In this document: piece after piece, positions 50,903 through 61,450 of the stretch
Position numbering within the stretch: position 1 is the first letter of the stretch
Layout of the letters: each line of letters starts with the position of its first letter
Origin: Metabacillus flavus
GTDB lineage: Bacteria; Bacillota; Bacilli; Bacillales; Bacillaceae
Reading direction: 5' to 3'
Assembly (NCBI RefSeq): GCF_018283675.1
Contig: NZ_JAGVRK010000001.1
Span: 2,170,001-2,234,000, forward strand
Length of the DNA stretch: 64,000 bases
Made by a program: the position numbers and the translations under genes
Notes under the pieces: generated by a model
Databases searched by the model: none
What the model was told of the DNA's origin: nothing
What the model saw: the letters and a program-made list of their open reading frames with translations, nothing else

Positions 50903-53725
50903 TCAGAACGCATCCCAGTCCTTTTTTTCGTGTTTTAGCCAATCGGCCGCAATATGAGCAAGCTCCGTCACCGGTTTATATTGAACTTCCAGGTCAGGTA
51001 TTGCTTTCAAAAAATATTTTCCATAACGTGCTGAAACGATCCGGCGGTCCAGCACAATCAAAAGACCTTTATCATGCCGGGTGCGGATCAGCCTGCCAAA
51101 TCCCTGCTTGTATTTAATAATGGCCTCAGGCAGGGAATACTCGTAAAAAGCGTTTTTTCCTTCATTTTCCATTTTCCTCGCTTTGGCTGAAACCACCGGC
51201 TGATCCGGGGGATCAAAGGGCAGCCTGACCATAATAATGGCTTTTAGCTCCTCACCAGGGAAATCAATTCCTTCCCAGAAACTATTCGTTCCAAGCAAAA
51301 TCCCCTTTTCAGCCTGTCTGAATGATTTAATCAGCTTGACCTTGCTGCCTGCACCCACTCCCTGTCCGAGAATGGTGTAGCCTGTCATTTCCTCGACTGA
51401 TTTCAATTGATTATACGTATTTTTCAGCATGTCATAAGAAGTAAATAAAACAAGAACTTTTCCATCAATTTCCGGTACGAAGGATATAATGGCCGAAGCT
51501 ACAGCATATGTGTAGTCCTCTTGGGAAACATCCCTTATACCGGGAATATCGGATGGGACGAAAAGCTTTGCCTGTTCTTTGTAATTGAACGAAGAAGGAA
51601 GCATCAGCTGTTTCGGATAAAAATCCTCCAAGCCCATCTGCTTTATTGCATGCCCGAACGATCCGTTAACCGAGAGTGTCCCGGACACAAGAATGATCGA
51701 GCGTTTTTTCTCAAAGAGAAAATTGGCAAGCTGATCGGATACGTCTACAGGCCTGCTGCATAGGATGGCCGCATTTTTCGCTCCCTTCGCTTCAGCCTCA
51801 ATCCAAAATGCTGCATCATTACTGCCGTTTGAGAAAAGATGGCTTATGGCTTCGCTTGCATAGTTAAACCGTTCCGCAAACGAAAAGTATTCATTCATCT
51901 TGGCTTGGGTTTTAAGAGGCAGACTTGCCGATGTTAAAAGCTGTTTTTGCTTTTTCATAATCGACAGCAAATCGTGCATGTAAAACCTGATCCGGTCTGC
52001 CATCTCTTCGATGGACAGCCAATACGGATTTTGATCTGTATCCTGTGAAATGGAAAAAGAGATTCTGTTGCCGGTGCCACCCTTCTTTTTCAGCACGTAC
52101 GCATGAAGGTTCGTAAAAAAGTCATTCAGTTCATCCCCGAACTCCTTTAAAAGGACGTCCATTTCCAGACAATAGTCGTATCCGGTTTCGCTTTCATGCT
52201 CAAACCAGTCAGCTACAGACGCCAGCAGATCACGTGAATATAAATGACCGATTCGCTGCAGCCATGAGTGCATCGTTACATATTCAAGCCTGAATCCCCA
52301 TTGGTCGCCGGCGATCCGCTCGAGGTGATGGGCTTCATCGATCAGCAGTTCTTCAAATTCAGGAAGCTGTTTCCATTCAGCTGCAGCATCATGTAAAAGA
52401 AGGGCATGGTTTACAACGATGATCGTGCTATGCTCGGCCTTTTTCCTGGCAAGATGGTAGAAAGAGCGCTCCCGGTACGGATTTTTAGGGTGGCTGGACA
52501 AATTATCATGGTGGATCCTCATCCACAAGTGCTTTCCGCCTGAAGGAAGGTTCAATTCATCCGCATCCCCGGTGTGTGTTTGGAGCAGCCAGATTAATAT
52601 CTGCGCTTTAGCGAGATTAGAGTCATAATTATCATCTGTCTCCATCAGGGAAAGTTCAAATTTGTGCGGACATATATAATGGGATTCACCTTTCAAAATG
52701 GCTGCAGAAACTGGACGGGAAAGAATCCTGCACGCAAGTTTGACATCGCGGTCGATCAGCTGATTTTGCAAGGTGTTCGTATGCGTGCTATAAACAATCC
52801 GTGTTCCATTTTCTATAGCATACTTCATTGCAGGAACCAGCAGACCAAGCGATTTTCCGCTCCCTGCAGGCGCTTCCGCAAGCATATGCTCCCGATTTGC
52901 CAGTGCATCGTAAACCCCATTCATCAGCTTTTGCTGCTGAGGTCTGACTTCATATGAAGGCAGTTCGGTTTGCATGAATCGAAAAAGCTCCGGGAAATCA
53001 GGGATCTCCCCTTTTTGCAGACTCTCTTCAGAATGATCTTTGGTAAAAACGCCTGAAAATGCAAGCCTGCCGTACAATTCGATTTCCGGATTCCGGTGCT
53101 GGTGAAGTGAGGCTTCACCCTCCTCAATCAAATCGTCAAGAATTTCATGCAGATCACTGATAAAAACATCGGAAAGCTTCCTTAAGCTCCTTAATGTCGT
53201 GACAGGCAAAGTCTTTAATTTTTCCAAAATGATTCCAAATATTTGAGCTGTAACCTCTGCATCGCTGTCTGCCTGATGCGGACGGTCATGCTGTATGTTC
53301 AGTTCTCTGCAGAGCTCTGATAATTTGTAGCTTTCAAATGACGGAAAAACCATTCTCGATAGCTCAACTGTATCCATTAGCCCCCCAATAAACCGGGGGT
53401 ACCCTGCCTGCTGCAGCTCTGCCTGAACGAATGATAAATCAAAATGAACGTTGTGGGCAACAAAAAAAGCCCCATCAAGCATACGGTAAACCCTCTCTGA
53501 AATCTCTGAAAACACGGGGGCGTCTTCCACCATTTCATTGTTAATGCCTGTTAAAGATTCTATAAAGGCAGGGATGGGCTGAAGCGGATTTACATAACTC
53601 ATAAAGCGGTCTGTAATCTCACCGTTCTCATAAACCACTGCTGCGAATTGTATAATTTTCTCCCCTTTTTTTGGAGAGTTTCCTGTTGTTTCAACATCTA
53701 AAACGACGTAACGCCGATGCTCCAT
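50903..53725 (-). CDS. dinG: DinG-type helicase with N-terminal 3'-5' exonuclease
   Basis: About 940 residues. DEDDh exonuclease domain (about 1-170: VVLDVETTGNSPKKG, FVAHNVHFDLSFV, HQADSDAEVT), then XPD-like helicase: Walker A EAPAGSGKSLGLL near residue 280, DEAHHLER, and motif VI KQGFGRLIRTRHD. Only the ATP-binding fold and two cysteines of the usual Fe-S region are clear, fitting Gram-positive DinG that acts mainly as an exonuclease. ATG 53725 is 6 nt after GAGGTG. Confidence 0.94.
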   Translation of the reverse strand: MEHRRYVVLDVETTGNSPKKGEKIIQFAAVVYENGEITDRFMSYVNPLQPIPAFIESLTGINNEMVEDAPVFSEISERVYRMLDGAFFVAHNVHFDLSFVQAELQQAGYPRFIGGLMDTVELSRMVFPSFESYKLSELCRELNIQHDRPHQADSDAEVTAQIFGIILEKLKTLPVTTLRSLRKLSDVFISDLHEILDDLIEEGEASLHQHRNPEIELYGRLAFSGVFTKDHSEESLQKGEIPDFPELFRFMQTELPSYEVRPQQQKLMNGVYDALANREHMLAEAPAGSGKSLGLLVPAMKYAIENGTRIVYSTHTNTLQNQLIDRDVKLACRILSRPVSAAILKGESHYICPHKFELSLMETDDNYDSNLAKAQILIWLLQTHTGDADELNLPSGGKHLWMRIHHDNLSSHPKNPYRERSFYHLARKKAEHSTIIVVNHALLLHDAAAEWKQLPEFEELLIDEAHHLERIAGDQWGFRLEYVTMHSWLQRIGHLYSRDLLASVADWFEHESETGYDYCLEMDVLLKEFGDELNDFFTNLHAYVLKKKGGTGNRISFSISQDTDQNPYWLSIEEMADRIRFYMHDLLSIMKKQKQLLTSASLPLKTQAKMNEYFSFAERFNYASEAISHLFSNGSNDAAFWIEAEAKGAKNAAILCSRPVDVSDQLANFLFEKKRSIILVSGTLSVNGSFGHAIKQMGLEDFYPKQLMLPSSFNYKEQAKLFVPSDIPGIRDVSQEDYTYAVASAIISFVPEIDGKVLVLFTSYDMLKNTYNQLKSVEEMTGYTILGQGVGAGSKVKLIKSFRQAEKGILLGTNSFWEGIDFPGEELKAIIMVRLPFDPPDQPVVSAKARKMENEGKNAFYEYSLPEAIIKYKQGFGRLIRTRHDKGLLIVLDRRIVSARYGKYFLKAIPDLEVQYKPVTELAHIAADWLKHEKKDWDAF

Positions 53726-53803
53726 TATTGACACCTCAATCAGCTTGCATTCCTGTACATTGTACCATTAACAGCACTAAAACGCTCAAAGCTAAAGGGA
53801 AAA

Positions 53804-53829
53804 GAAAAAGGCCGGCTTGATACCGGCCG
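53804..53829 (-). terminator. Terminator of the panBCD operon
   Basis: Stem GGCCGG / CCGGCC, 7-nt loop, TTTTTC on the minus strand. Confidence 0.85.
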
Positions 53830-53853
53830 GCCTGCTGCACGAGCATTTTTCAA

Positions 53854-54240
53854 TTACATGCGAATGGTGGATGCAGGCTCTGTTCCCAGCATTTCAACGA
53901 TGCGGTTATTCTCATCCATAATCGCTACCTTTGGTGTATGCATGCGGATATTTTCTTCAGCGATCATAGCGTAGGAGATGATAATTACGACATCTCCTTC
54001 CTGAACAAGCCTTGCTGCTGCTCCATTCAGGCAAACAACTCCAGTATCTCTCGGACCCGGAATGATGTACGTTTCAAAGCGGGCTCCATTATTATTATTT
54101 ACAATTTGCACTTTTTCATTAGCGGTCATTCCAACCGCATCCAGCAAATCTTCATCAATAGTAATGCTTCCTACATAGTTCAAATTGGCTTCTGTTACAC
54201 GGGCACGATGTATTTTGGCATTCATCATGGTGCGAAACAT
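53854..54240 (-). CDS. panD: Aspartate 1-decarboxylase precursor
   Basis: 128 residues. Self-cleaves between Gly24 and Ser25 (NYVGSITID) to form the pyruvoyl group; conserved [15 protein letters not shown] and [14 protein letters not shown]. Makes beta-alanine for pantothenate. Last gene of panB-panC-panD, 21 nt after panC. Confidence 0.97.
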   Translation of the reverse strand: MFRTMMNAKIHRARVTEANLNYVGSITIDEDLLDAVGMTANEKVQIVNNNNGARFETYIIPGPRDTGVVCLNGAAARLVQEGDVVIIISYAMIAEENIRMHTPKVAIMDENNRIVEMLGTEPASTIRM

Positions 54241-54261
54241 ATAATCTCCTCCGAATAGTTG

Positions 54262-55119
54262 TTATTTTTCGCTGCGGGTCCAAATCAGGTTATCGATCAG
54301 TCTTGCTCCGGAAAACTTAACTGCCGCCGCAGCTATGATTTCACTGCTTTGGTCTGTAACCGGAATTAGCTCTGGATACTGCAAAACTTCGACGTAGTCT
54401 ACTTCTGCACCCTTTATATCCTGCAATGACGCTAAAATGTACGATCTGATTTCTTCAGCACCTGGCTTTTCTTTCTCGGAAAATAAGCGGCCTGCCTTAA
54501 GACTTTTATAGATCTTAGGTGCTTCCATCCGCTCGTCTGCCGTTAAGAAAACATTTCTGGAACTTTTAGCAAGCCCGTCTTCTTCTCTCACCGTGTCCAC
54601 CGGTATGATTTCAAGCGGAAAGAAAAATTCATCCACGAGTCCTTTAATAACAGCCACCTGCTGAGCATCTTTTTTCCCAAAGTACGCTTTGTCTGGCTGC
54701 ATAATATGAAAAAGCTTCGTTAATACCGTTACAACCCCATCAAAGTGACCGGGTCTTGACCTTCCGCAAAGTACGTTGGTTCTGGCCGCAGCAGTCATCG
54801 TTACGAAGGGCGCATGTCCGTACATTTCTGAAGGATCCGGTGCAAACACGAGATCTGCCCCTGCCATACGGGCCAATTGCAGATCTCTTTCCAAATCTCT
54901 TGGATAGGTTTCAAAATCTTCATTCGGTCCAAATTGAGTAGGGTTGACAAATATGCTGACAGCCACTTTGGCATTATCTGCTCTGGCTTTTTTAATCAGT
55001 TCAAGATGTCCTTCATGCAAATATCCCATCGTTGGTACAAAGCCAAGTGAACCGCTGGCCTCTGCTTTCCAGGCTGATACGATTTCTTTTGCTTCATGCA
55101 CTTTATTTATGATAATCAT
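54262..55119 (-). CDS. panC: Pantothenate synthetase
   Basis: 285 residues. Joins pantoate and beta-alanine with ATP. Nucleotidyltransferase motifs [19 protein letters not shown] (HIGH-like) and the KMSK-like region [12 protein letters not shown]; Asn and Gln contacts in [18 protein letters not shown]. Start overlaps the panB stop by ATGA. Confidence 0.97.
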   Translation of the reverse strand: MIIINKVHEAKEIVSAWKAEASGSLGFVPTMGYLHEGHLELIKKARADNAKVAVSIFVNPTQFGPNEDFETYPRDLERDLQLARMAGADLVFAPDPSEMYGHAPFVTMTAAARTNVLCGRSRPGHFDGVVTVLTKLFHIMQPDKAYFGKKDAQQVAVIKGLVDEFFFPLEIIPVDTVREEDGLAKSSRNVFLTADERMEAPKIYKSLKAGRLFSEKEKPGAEEIRSYILASLQDIKGAEVDYVEVLQYPELIPVTDQSSEIIAAAAVKFSGARLIDNLIWTRSEK

Positions 55120-55955
55120 TTCGTAACTCCTCCGTAAAGACCATCGAGAACATCCTCATTCATAGTAAAGGTGTGCTGCTCTGAAGGGAATTTGCGGCCT
55201 TTTACATCCGATACATATTGGAATAATGCCTGCTGCATTTCTTCATCAGCGCGTCCATACTGTTTTACAAACTTCGGCACGCGTTCCACACCGTATCCTG
55301 TTACGTCATGATAAACGAGTACTTGACCGGCAGTTTCAGCTCCAGCTCCAATTCCGATGACCGGTATGGATAGCTGCTGCTGGATGAGCGCAGCAAGCTG
55401 GCGGGGGACACATTCAAGCACGAGCGCAATCGCTCCTGCCTGCTGGCATTGCAAGGCATCTTCTAGTAATTTAGCTGCAGCTTCAGCTGTTTTGCCCTGA
55501 ACTTTATAGCCTCCAAGGACACCTACGGATTGGGGAGTCAGTCCGAGATGGGCTACAACAGGTATTCCGCCTTTTGTTAAAGCTTGAATCAAACCGGCCA
55601 CTTCATCTGCCCCTTCAAGTTTGACAGCATCACTGCCAGCTTTCTGCATGAGTACTGCGGCATTCCGAAGGGTGTCTTCTTTTGATATATGGTAGCTCAT
55701 AAAAGGCATATCCGTTACGATAAACGTGCCAGGAGCGCCCCTTTTAACAGCTTTTGTATGATGAATCATGTCTTCCATCGTAACAGGAATCGTAGAATCG
55801 TATCCAAGCACAACCATCCCGAGAGAATCGCCGACAAGGATCATATCCGCTCCTGCTTTTTCCGCTTGCTTAGCAGAAGGATAATCATAGGCTGTAATCA
55901 TGGCGATTGCTTCGCCCGTTTCTTTCATTTTTTGAAAATCTGCTCTGCTTTTCAT
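55116..55955 (-). CDS. panB: 3-methyl-2-oxobutanoate hydroxymethyltransferase
   Basis: 279-280 residues, TIM barrel. Forms ketopantoate from ketoisovalerate and 5,10-methylene-THF. Metal site in [18 protein letters not shown], catalytic region [10 protein letters not shown] and [19 protein letters not shown]. Either of two adjacent ATGs (55958 or 55955) after AGGAGGG may start it. Preceded by a leader with an intrinsic terminator. Confidence 0.95.
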   Translation of the reverse strand: MKSRADFQKMKETGEAIAMITAYDYPSAKQAEKAGADMILVGDSLGMVVLGYDSTIPVTMEDMIHHTKAVKRGAPGTFIVTDMPFMSYHISKEDTLRNAAVLMQKAGSDAVKLEGADEVAGLIQALTKGGIPVVAHLGLTPQSVGVLGGYKVQGKTAEAAAKLLEDALQCQQAGAIALVLECVPRQLAALIQQQLSIPVIGIGAGAETAGQVLVYHDVTGYGVERVPKFVKQYGRADEEMQQALFQYVSDVKGRKFPSEQHTFTMNEDVLDGLYGGVTK

Positions 55956-55958
55956 CAT

Positions 55959-56198
55959 TTCCCTCCTCTTTTTTCCCAGCGCCCCTGATAAAGGGGTTCA
56001 CTTTATAGAGGAACAAAGGGATCCATAACATAAAAATTCCTTCTTCTATATTGAGAAGAAGGAATGGACATAACAAATTCGCCGGATCATTCCTCTGTCC
56101 CAGTCCTTCGGATCAAGGCAGACTAAATTATTATAAAAATCGAATCATGCTCTTGCGGTGCAGTTCCATGTAAACGGATACTACCCGAGTTAAGTATA
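55959..56198 (-). promoter_or_regulatory. panB leader with attenuator-like terminator; possible pan-motif RNA
   Basis: After a promoter at 56193-56220, a leader of roughly 230 nt runs to panB. At its middle (56032-56069) is a strong intrinsic terminator: stem ATTCCTTCTTC / GAAGAAGGAAT then TTTTTATG. Upstream lie GC-rich structured segments (GATCCGAAGGACTGGGAC, GAGGAATGATCCGGCGAA). The pan-motif RNAs known in front of panB in Firmicutes have this place, but I cannot verify the consensus from memory. The hairpin could also simply be the birA terminator. Confidence 0.5.
56032..56069 (-). terminator. Intrinsic terminator inside the panB leader
   Basis: Eleven-base stem ATTCCTTCTTC / GAAGAAGGAAT, loop TCAATATA-like, then TTTTTATG on the minus strand. 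Confidence 0.85.
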
Positions 56199-56220
56199 AC
56201 AAAACAGCATAAATTATCAA
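56193..56220 (-). promoter_or_regulatory. Candidate sigma-A promoter of panBCD
   Basis: TTGATA, 16-nt spacer, TATACT, just after the birA stop. Confidence 0.6.
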
Positions 56221-56231
56221 TTAATTTTGCT

Positions 56232-57221
56232 TTAGGACAATTCTATATCAGCAGAATATATTTTTTCCACAGCACCATCTGCTGTCTCCAGCAGAAGAAC
56301 GCCTTCATCGTTAATTCCGAGCGCCTTTCCATAAATGGTTCCCTGCAGGGTTCTGGCTATTATTTCACGCCCCAGGCTGACCGCATACGATTCCCATAGA
56401 AGTTTGACCGGACGAAAGCCTGCCGCCAGGTAAGTTTTATAAAGCTGCTCGAGATTATACAAAATCGCTTGAATGAGAGCAGTTCTGGAAATGTCAATCC
56501 CCGCTTCGAGTTTTAAGGAAGTGGCAATCCTTTTCAGCGCTTCCGGAAAATCGGTGTCCTGCTGATTAACATTAATACCCATACCGATGATGACAGAATG
56601 AACGGAATCTGCTTCAGCCTGCAGTTCTGTTAAGATCCCGACAGCTTTCTTCCCGTTGATCAAAATATCATTCGGCCATTTTATCGAAGGCTGAATTCCT
56701 GTTGTTTCCTCGATGGCCTGTACGATGGCTACCGCAGTAAGAAGAGTAAGCTGCGGGGTTTGGCTGAGCGGGATTTTAGGCTTTAGTATACAGCTCATCC
56801 AAATCCCTGTATTTATAGGGGAGTGCCATACCCTAGCAAGCCGGCCCCTGCCCTCTGTCTGCTCATCAGCAATGACGATGGTCCCCTCAGATGCACCCTC
56901 ACCCGCAAGCTGGTGTGCGATTTTCTGTGTAGAGGGAACCGATTTTTCGTAATGTACGGCCTGTCCGATAAACGAGGTGCGCAGCGAAGACTGAATTTCA
57001 ACTGCACTCAATGCTTCAGGTTTTTTAATGAGACGGTATCCCATCCTTCTGACCGCTTCCACTTCATAGCCTTCTTTTCTAAGCGTTTCGATATGCTTCC
57101 ACACAGCTGTCCTGGAACACCCAAGGACTTCACTGATTTTTTGCCCTGAAACGTACTCTTGATCCGATTCCGCAAAAGCCTCTAATAGCCTTAGCTTTAC
57201 ATTCCTGTTTGATTGCTCCAA
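56232..57221 (-). CDS. birA: Biotin operon repressor / biotin--protein ligase
   Basis: About 329 residues. N-terminal helix-turn-helix (GQKISEVLGCSRTAVWKHI), central ligase with biotinyl-5'-AMP loop EGRGRLARVWHS and KWPNDILINGKK, and a C-terminal SH3-like domain (GKALGINDEGVLLLET). Bifunctional: loads biotin on carboxylase and represses bio genes. TTG 57221 lies 7-8 nt after GAGGTGG; a GTG four codons earlier overlaps it. Overlaps the end of cca by about 25 nt. Confidence 0.95.
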   Translation of the reverse strand: MEQSNRNVKLRLLEAFAESDQEYVSGQKISEVLGCSRTAVWKHIETLRKEGYEVEAVRRMGYRLIKKPEALSAVEIQSSLRTSFIGQAVHYEKSVPSTQKIAHQLAGEGASEGTIVIADEQTEGRGRLARVWHSPINTGIWMSCILKPKIPLSQTPQLTLLTAVAIVQAIEETTGIQPSIKWPNDILINGKKAVGILTELQAEADSVHSVIIGMGINVNQQDTDFPEALKRIATSLKLEAGIDISRTALIQAILYNLEQLYKTYLAAGFRPVKLLWESYAVSLGREIIARTLQGTIYGKALGINDEGVLLLETADGAVEKIYSADIELS

Positions 57222-58402
57222 CGGAGAAACCACCTCTCAATATCGTTTCTGGAGTTGTGAAGCCGCCCTTCAAGCACTTCCAGTTCAATAGCATGCAGCG
57301 CTTCTGCTACCCACGGTCCAGGTTCTTTGCCGGCTGTCTGTACGAGCTCATTCCCATTAGTATTCAAATCCGCTCTGGAGTGGATCGGAAGCCGATTGTA
57401 GTCTGCTGCCGCCTTTTCAACTCCGGTTTTCACAATCCAATCAGGCTGGGACTCACAGATTGCCTCCGTTAGGCAAATGGTTTTTGCACCCGCTTCATAC
57501 AGCATCACATCCGTCCACTGTTTTTCCAGTCTTTTAAGGAGAAACAAATAAATAGAATGGATTTGCTGTATTCTTTTGGAGGGCATTTTCCATTTCTTTA
57601 GAAATTCCTTTGGCTTATCCGCCTCAAGGTCAAAAAGGAGCAATGCCCACCTTTCCGATAATCCAAGTGAAGCTGGGAGCGTTCTTGATACAAAAGAATC
57701 CCAGCCGTGCATTCCCTTTGCTAAGCCTGGCATATAATCAATCAATCCGCTGCTTTGAAGCAGATATAAAGCCGAAGACGCAGCCTTTCCTTTAAGAAGC
57801 TTATCAAACTCCGTTAATTTCCGCTCAACTGAAATATGTTTCATCAAGCTTGCGAGACGCTTAATTGCCTCCAAAGAATCCAAAGTGATTTCAAAGTCCA
57901 GCTGGCTTGAAAAGCGCAACGCTCTCAGCATCCTTAGCGCATCTTCAGTATATCTGTCTTCCGGTCTTCCAACCGTTTTTATTTTCTTTTCACGAATGGC
58001 ACTTTGCCCATCAAAATAATCATGCAAATTTCCGTCCTTGTCCATTGCCATCGCATTCATGGTGAAATCCCTGCGTTTAAGATCCTCTTTTAATGATGTA
58101 ACGAATCGAACCGTCTCCGGTCTTCGAAAATCCTCATATCCTGATTCTGTCCGGAATGTCGTGACTTCATAGGGCTCCCCGTCATACATGACAATAATGG
58201 TTCCGTGTGCTGCTCCAACATCTGCCGTTTTTGAAAAAACTGCCTGGACTTTTTCCGGCGGTGCAGAGGTGGCGATATCCACATCATGGATCTCCCTGCC
58301 AAGCAAAAGGTCCCGGACTGATCCCCCGACAAAATAAGCCTCATATCCTTCCTTTTCAAGAGCATGAATAATCGGCAAAGCATGTAAAAATTCCCTTTTC
58401 AT
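57197..58402 (-). CDS. cca: CCA tRNA nucleotidyltransferase
   Basis: About 401 residues, class II enzyme. Head domain: GGSVRDLLLG, HDVDIATSAPP (catalytic Asp pair), and RRDFTMNAMAMD; neck: EDALRMLRALRFSSQL (ED/RxxRA motif). Adds or repairs the 3' CCA of tRNA. ATG 58402 is 10 nt after AAGGAG; the frame from 58411 starts in the bshA end. Inside the bshA-cca-birA operon. Confidence 0.95.
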   Translation of the reverse strand: MKREFLHALPIIHALEKEGYEAYFVGGSVRDLLLGREIHDVDIATSAPPEKVQAVFSKTADVGAAHGTIIVMYDGEPYEVTTFRTESGYEDFRRPETVRFVTSLKEDLKRRDFTMNAMAMDKDGNLHDYFDGQSAIREKKIKTVGRPEDRYTEDALRMLRALRFSSQLDFEITLDSLEAIKRLASLMKHISVERKLTEFDKLLKGKAASSALYLLQSSGLIDYMPGLAKGMHGWDSFVSRTLPASLGLSERWALLLFDLEADKPKEFLKKWKMPSKRIQQIHSIYLFLLKRLEKQWTDVMLYEAGAKTICLTEAICESQPDWIVKTGVEKAAADYNRLPIHSRADLNTNGNELVQTAGKEPGPWVAEALHAIELEVLEGRLHNSRNDIERWFLRWSNQTGM

Positions 58403-58407
58403 TTGGT

Positions 58408-59544
58408 TCAATCTCCTTGAAGCAATCCGTAATAAAGATCCTCATATTGCTCCACAATCTGATCGGTTTTAAAAATTTCCCTTGCTGCTGTCATTGCCTG
58501 CTCTGAAAACCTGCTGTGCAGGTCCCGGCTGCTTAATAAAGCCACTGCTTTCTCTGCGGCCGTTTCAATGTCCCCAACTTCAACAATGTATCCATTTTCG
58601 CCATCTGAAATAACCTCCGGAATTCCTCCGATATTCGTTCCGATACATGGGACCCCGCAGGCCATCGCTTCTAAAAGAACCAATCCGAAGCTTTCTTTCT
58701 CAGACATAAGCAGTTTAATATCACTGATCGAATACAGTTCATCCACATTTTCCTGTTTTCCTAAAAACAGAACCTTTTCCCTCAATCCCATTGATTGAAC
58801 CAGGTCACAGACACCTGACATTTCCGGTCCGTCTCCAACAAGAAGCAGCTTCGAAGCAACTTTGTCTGCAATAAGGGCAAAGGTTTTAATTACATCTTTG
58901 ACCCTTTTGACTTGTCTGAAATTCGATACATGGATCATGACACGTTCATGATCTTTTATTTTGTAATCCTTCTTTAAATAAGCTGCATCTTTTTTATAAT
59001 AAACCCGGTCATCAATAAAATTGTAAACGGTTTCGATATGCTTGTTGGGTGCAATAAGGTCATAGGTTTGCTGAACGAGTGCATTTGACACAGCTGTTAC
59101 CCGGTCAGATGCTTCAATTCCAAAGCGGATCAGCTGAGCCATAGATGGATCCGATCCCAGCACGGTGATATCCGTTCCATGAAGAGTAGTTACGATTTTT
59201 AAATGATCACCTGTCATTTGTTTTGCCAAAAAGGCGCATATAGCGTGAGGGATGGCATAATGGACGTGCAATATATCCAGTTTCTCCCTTTCGGCGACTT
59301 CTGCCATTTTGCTTGAAAGAGCAAGATCATATGGAGGGTTTTTAAAAACAGAATACTGATTTACTTCTACTCCGTGAAAGTAAATGTTGCTGTACACTTT
59401 ATTCAGTCTGAATGGGATGCTTGAGGTAATAAAGTGGATCTCATGTCCTTTTTCAGCCAATAGCTTTCCAAGTTCAGTTGCAACAACTCCCGAACCCCCT
59501 ACTGATGGGTAACAGGTAATGCCGATTTTTAGTTTATTTTTCAT
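58408..59544 (-). CDS. bshA: Glucosaminyl-malate synthase (bacillithiol step 1)
   Basis: 378 residues, GT4 glycosyltransferase. Joins UDP-GlcNAc and L-malate. Opens [21 protein letters not shown], includes [13 protein letters not shown] and the E-x7-E region [17 protein letters not shown] with [11 protein letters not shown]. Start overlaps the bshB1 stop by ATGA, so steps 1 and 2 of bacillithiol synthesis are coupled. Confidence 0.96.
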   Translation of the reverse strand: MKNKLKIGITCYPSVGGSGVVATELGKLLAEKGHEIHFITSSIPFRLNKVYSNIYFHGVEVNQYSVFKNPPYDLALSSKMAEVAEREKLDILHVHYAIPHAICAFLAKQMTGDHLKIVTTLHGTDITVLGSDPSMAQLIRFGIEASDRVTAVSNALVQQTYDLIAPNKHIETVYNFIDDRVYYKKDAAYLKKDYKIKDHERVMIHVSNFRQVKRVKDVIKTFALIADKVASKLLLVGDGPEMSGVCDLVQSMGLREKVLFLGKQENVDELYSISDIKLLMSEKESFGLVLLEAMACGVPCIGTNIGGIPEVISDGENGYIVEVGDIETAAEKAVALLSSRDLHSRFSEQAMTAAREIFKTDQIVEQYEDLYYGLLQGD

Positions 59545-60221
59545 TTATTCTCACCTGGCAATTCATTCATTTCGATTGGAATAGGACTTATAAAGCCTTC
59601 TGCGAAGGCCAGTCCTGCTGCTTTTCCTGCAAGCTGCTCCCGATTAAATGCGGGATCAATGTATGTATGATTACTGCAGCTCTCATAGGCTCTTAAACTT
59701 TCTTCTTTTCTGCTGATTGTACCGGAAATATCGATAATCATATCCGGTTTTTGAAACGGGGCCGTTACATATTGATAAATACGGTTTACAGTGTGAGCAG
59801 GCAGGAGGAAACTGTCTTCATATTTATGAATTCCTGCAGAGTATATTGCTTCTTTTACAAGATTTGCACAGCTTTCAAGATCTGGATTTTCCGGATCCCC
59901 TGCAGGACAATAAACAACATCCGGCCTGTATTTTCTAATAACAGAAATGAGACGGTCCACATAGGAAGGCGTTATAAACAATCCGCGGTCAGGCAAATCC
60001 AGAAAGATCCTCTTTTTCACCCCGAGAACCTTCGACGCGGCAGTCGCTTCTTTTTTCCGTTCAGCTACAGCTCCATTTGAAGAAAGTTCTGCTTCAGTTA
60101 AATCACAAATACCGGTTCTAATTTGTTTGTTTGCATATCTCGCAAGCGTTCCGCCCATCCCGTACTCAACATCTCCCGGATGTGGGCCAAATGCCAAAAT
60201 ATCTAATTTCTCAAGACTCAT
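59541..60221 (-). CDS. bshB1: GlcNAc-malate deacetylase BshB1
   Basis: 226 residues, LmbE-type zinc deacetylase. Zinc motif [17 protein letters not shown] near the start (His-x-x-Asp), LPDRG and CAN; removes acetate from GlcNAc-malate in bacillithiol synthesis. Two nucleotides after mgsA. Confidence 0.95.
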   Translation of the reverse strand: MSLEKLDILAFGPHPGDVEYGMGGTLARYANKQIRTGICDLTEAELSSNGAVAERKKEATAASKVLGVKKRIFLDLPDRGLFITPSYVDRLISVIRKYRPDVVYCPAGDPENPDLESCANLVKEAIYSAGIHKYEDSFLLPAHTVNRIYQYVTAPFQKPDMIIDISGTISRKEESLRAYESCSNHTYIDPAFNREQLAGKAAGLAFAEGFISPIPIEMNELPGENK

Positions 60222-60222
60222 A

Positions 60223-60633
60223 TTACTCTCCTTCTCGCTGATGAATAACCTTTCTCCACGTCAGATCTCCCCTGTTCAGGCCATGAATCAAAATTTCTGC
60301 TGTTCCCATATTAGTTGCAAGCGGGATTGCATAAACGTCACACAGCCGAATAAGAGCTGAAACGTCCGGTTCATGAGGCTGTGCAGTTAAGGGATCCCTG
60401 AAGAAGATAACAATATCCATTTCATTTCTGGCAATCATTGCTCCGATTTCCTGATCTCCGCCAAGCGGGCCGGACTGGCATCTTGTAATGGATAAACCAG
60501 TCGCTTCCATGATGCGCAAGCCAGTCGTCCCAGTAGCAAACAGCTCATGTTCTTCTAAAATACTTTTATAGGCGGTTGAAAATTGAACGATATCATTCTT
60601 CTTTTTATCATGGGCAATCAGTGCAAGTTTCAT
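60223..60633 (-). CDS. mgsA: Methylglyoxal synthase
   Basis: 136 residues. Converts dihydroxyacetone phosphate to methylglyoxal and phosphate. Conserved ALIAHDKKK with catalytic region GTTGLRIM and [14 protein letters not shown] (Asp), [14 protein letters not shown]. Starts after GAGGGAT. Next gene in the operon makes bacillithiol, which helps detoxify methylglyoxal, a sensible pairing. Confidence 0.96.
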   Translation of the reverse strand: MKLALIAHDKKKNDIVQFSTAYKSILEEHELFATGTTGLRIMEATGLSITRCQSGPLGGDQEIGAMIARNEMDIVIFFRDPLTAQPHEPDVSALIRLCDVYAIPLATNMGTAEILIHGLNRGDLTWRKVIHQREGE

Positions 60634-60646
60634 CAGCTATCCCTCA

Positions 60647-61447
60647 CTATTCAATGATATTTTCAAGACCGTAAACGAGTGTATCGAGCTTCATCACTTC
60701 TTCGCATGAAAGTTTGACACCTGACATGAAAGATTTCCGGTCGTATGAATCATGTCTGATTTTCAGAGTCTGACCTTCTCCGCCGAATAAAACCTCTTGA
60801 TGGGCAACTAGACCGGGCAGCCGTACACTATGAATTCTGATGCCTTTATATGAAGCACCTCTCGCACCTTCAAGCGTCTCTTTTTCATTCGGATGGCCCT
60901 GCTTTTTCTCTTCCCTTACCGCAGAAATCATCTCGGCTGTCTTCACACCTGTACCGGATGGAGCATCGAGCTTCTGGTCATGATGCTGTTCAATGATTTC
61001 GATATCAGGGAAGTATTTAGCAGCCATTTGTGAAAATTTCATCATCAGCACTGCACCTACGGCAAAATTAGGCGCAATAATGACACCGAGCCTGTTTGAT
61101 TCAGCCAGCTCTTTCAGCTCATTTAAGTTCTCCTCAGTAAAGCCGGTTGTCCCCACCACAGGTCTGACACCCATTTCAAGGGCTGTTCTCGCATGAAGCA
61201 TCCCGGTTTCAGGTGTTGTAAGATCAATCAGCACATCCGCGTTGGTTTCGAACAAACATTCTTTCAAATCAGTGTAAATGAGGGCATCGCTAGTAAACCC
61301 TTCTCCGATCTCGCTTAATTTTTTTCCTCCGTTTTTACGGTCCAATACTCCCGCCAATTCAAAATGAGAGGTTTCTTCTGCTAAAACAACAGCTTCTTTC
61401 CCCATTCTTCCCCGCGGTCCTGCTACTACAATTTTAATGGAATCCAT
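60647..61447 (-). CDS. dapB: 4-hydroxy-tetrahydrodipicolinate reductase
   Basis: 266 residues. NAD(P)H site [14 protein letters not shown] at the N-terminus, catalytic [15 protein letters not shown] near residue 155. Second step to diaminopimelate and lysine, also the source of spore dipicolinate. Four nt after ypjD on one transcript. Confidence 0.96.
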   Translation of the reverse strand: MDSIKIVVAGPRGRMGKEAVVLAEETSHFELAGVLDRKNGGKKLSEIGEGFTSDALIYTDLKECLFETNADVLIDLTTPETGMLHARTALEMGVRPVVGTTGFTEENLNELKELAESNRLGVIIAPNFAVGAVLMMKFSQMAAKYFPDIEIIEQHHDQKLDAPSGTGVKTAEMISAVREEKKQGHPNEKETLEGARGASYKGIRIHSVRLPGLVAHQEVLFGGEGQTLKIRHDSYDRKSFMSGVKLSCEEVMKLDTLVYGLENIIE

Positions 61448-61450
61448 TTT

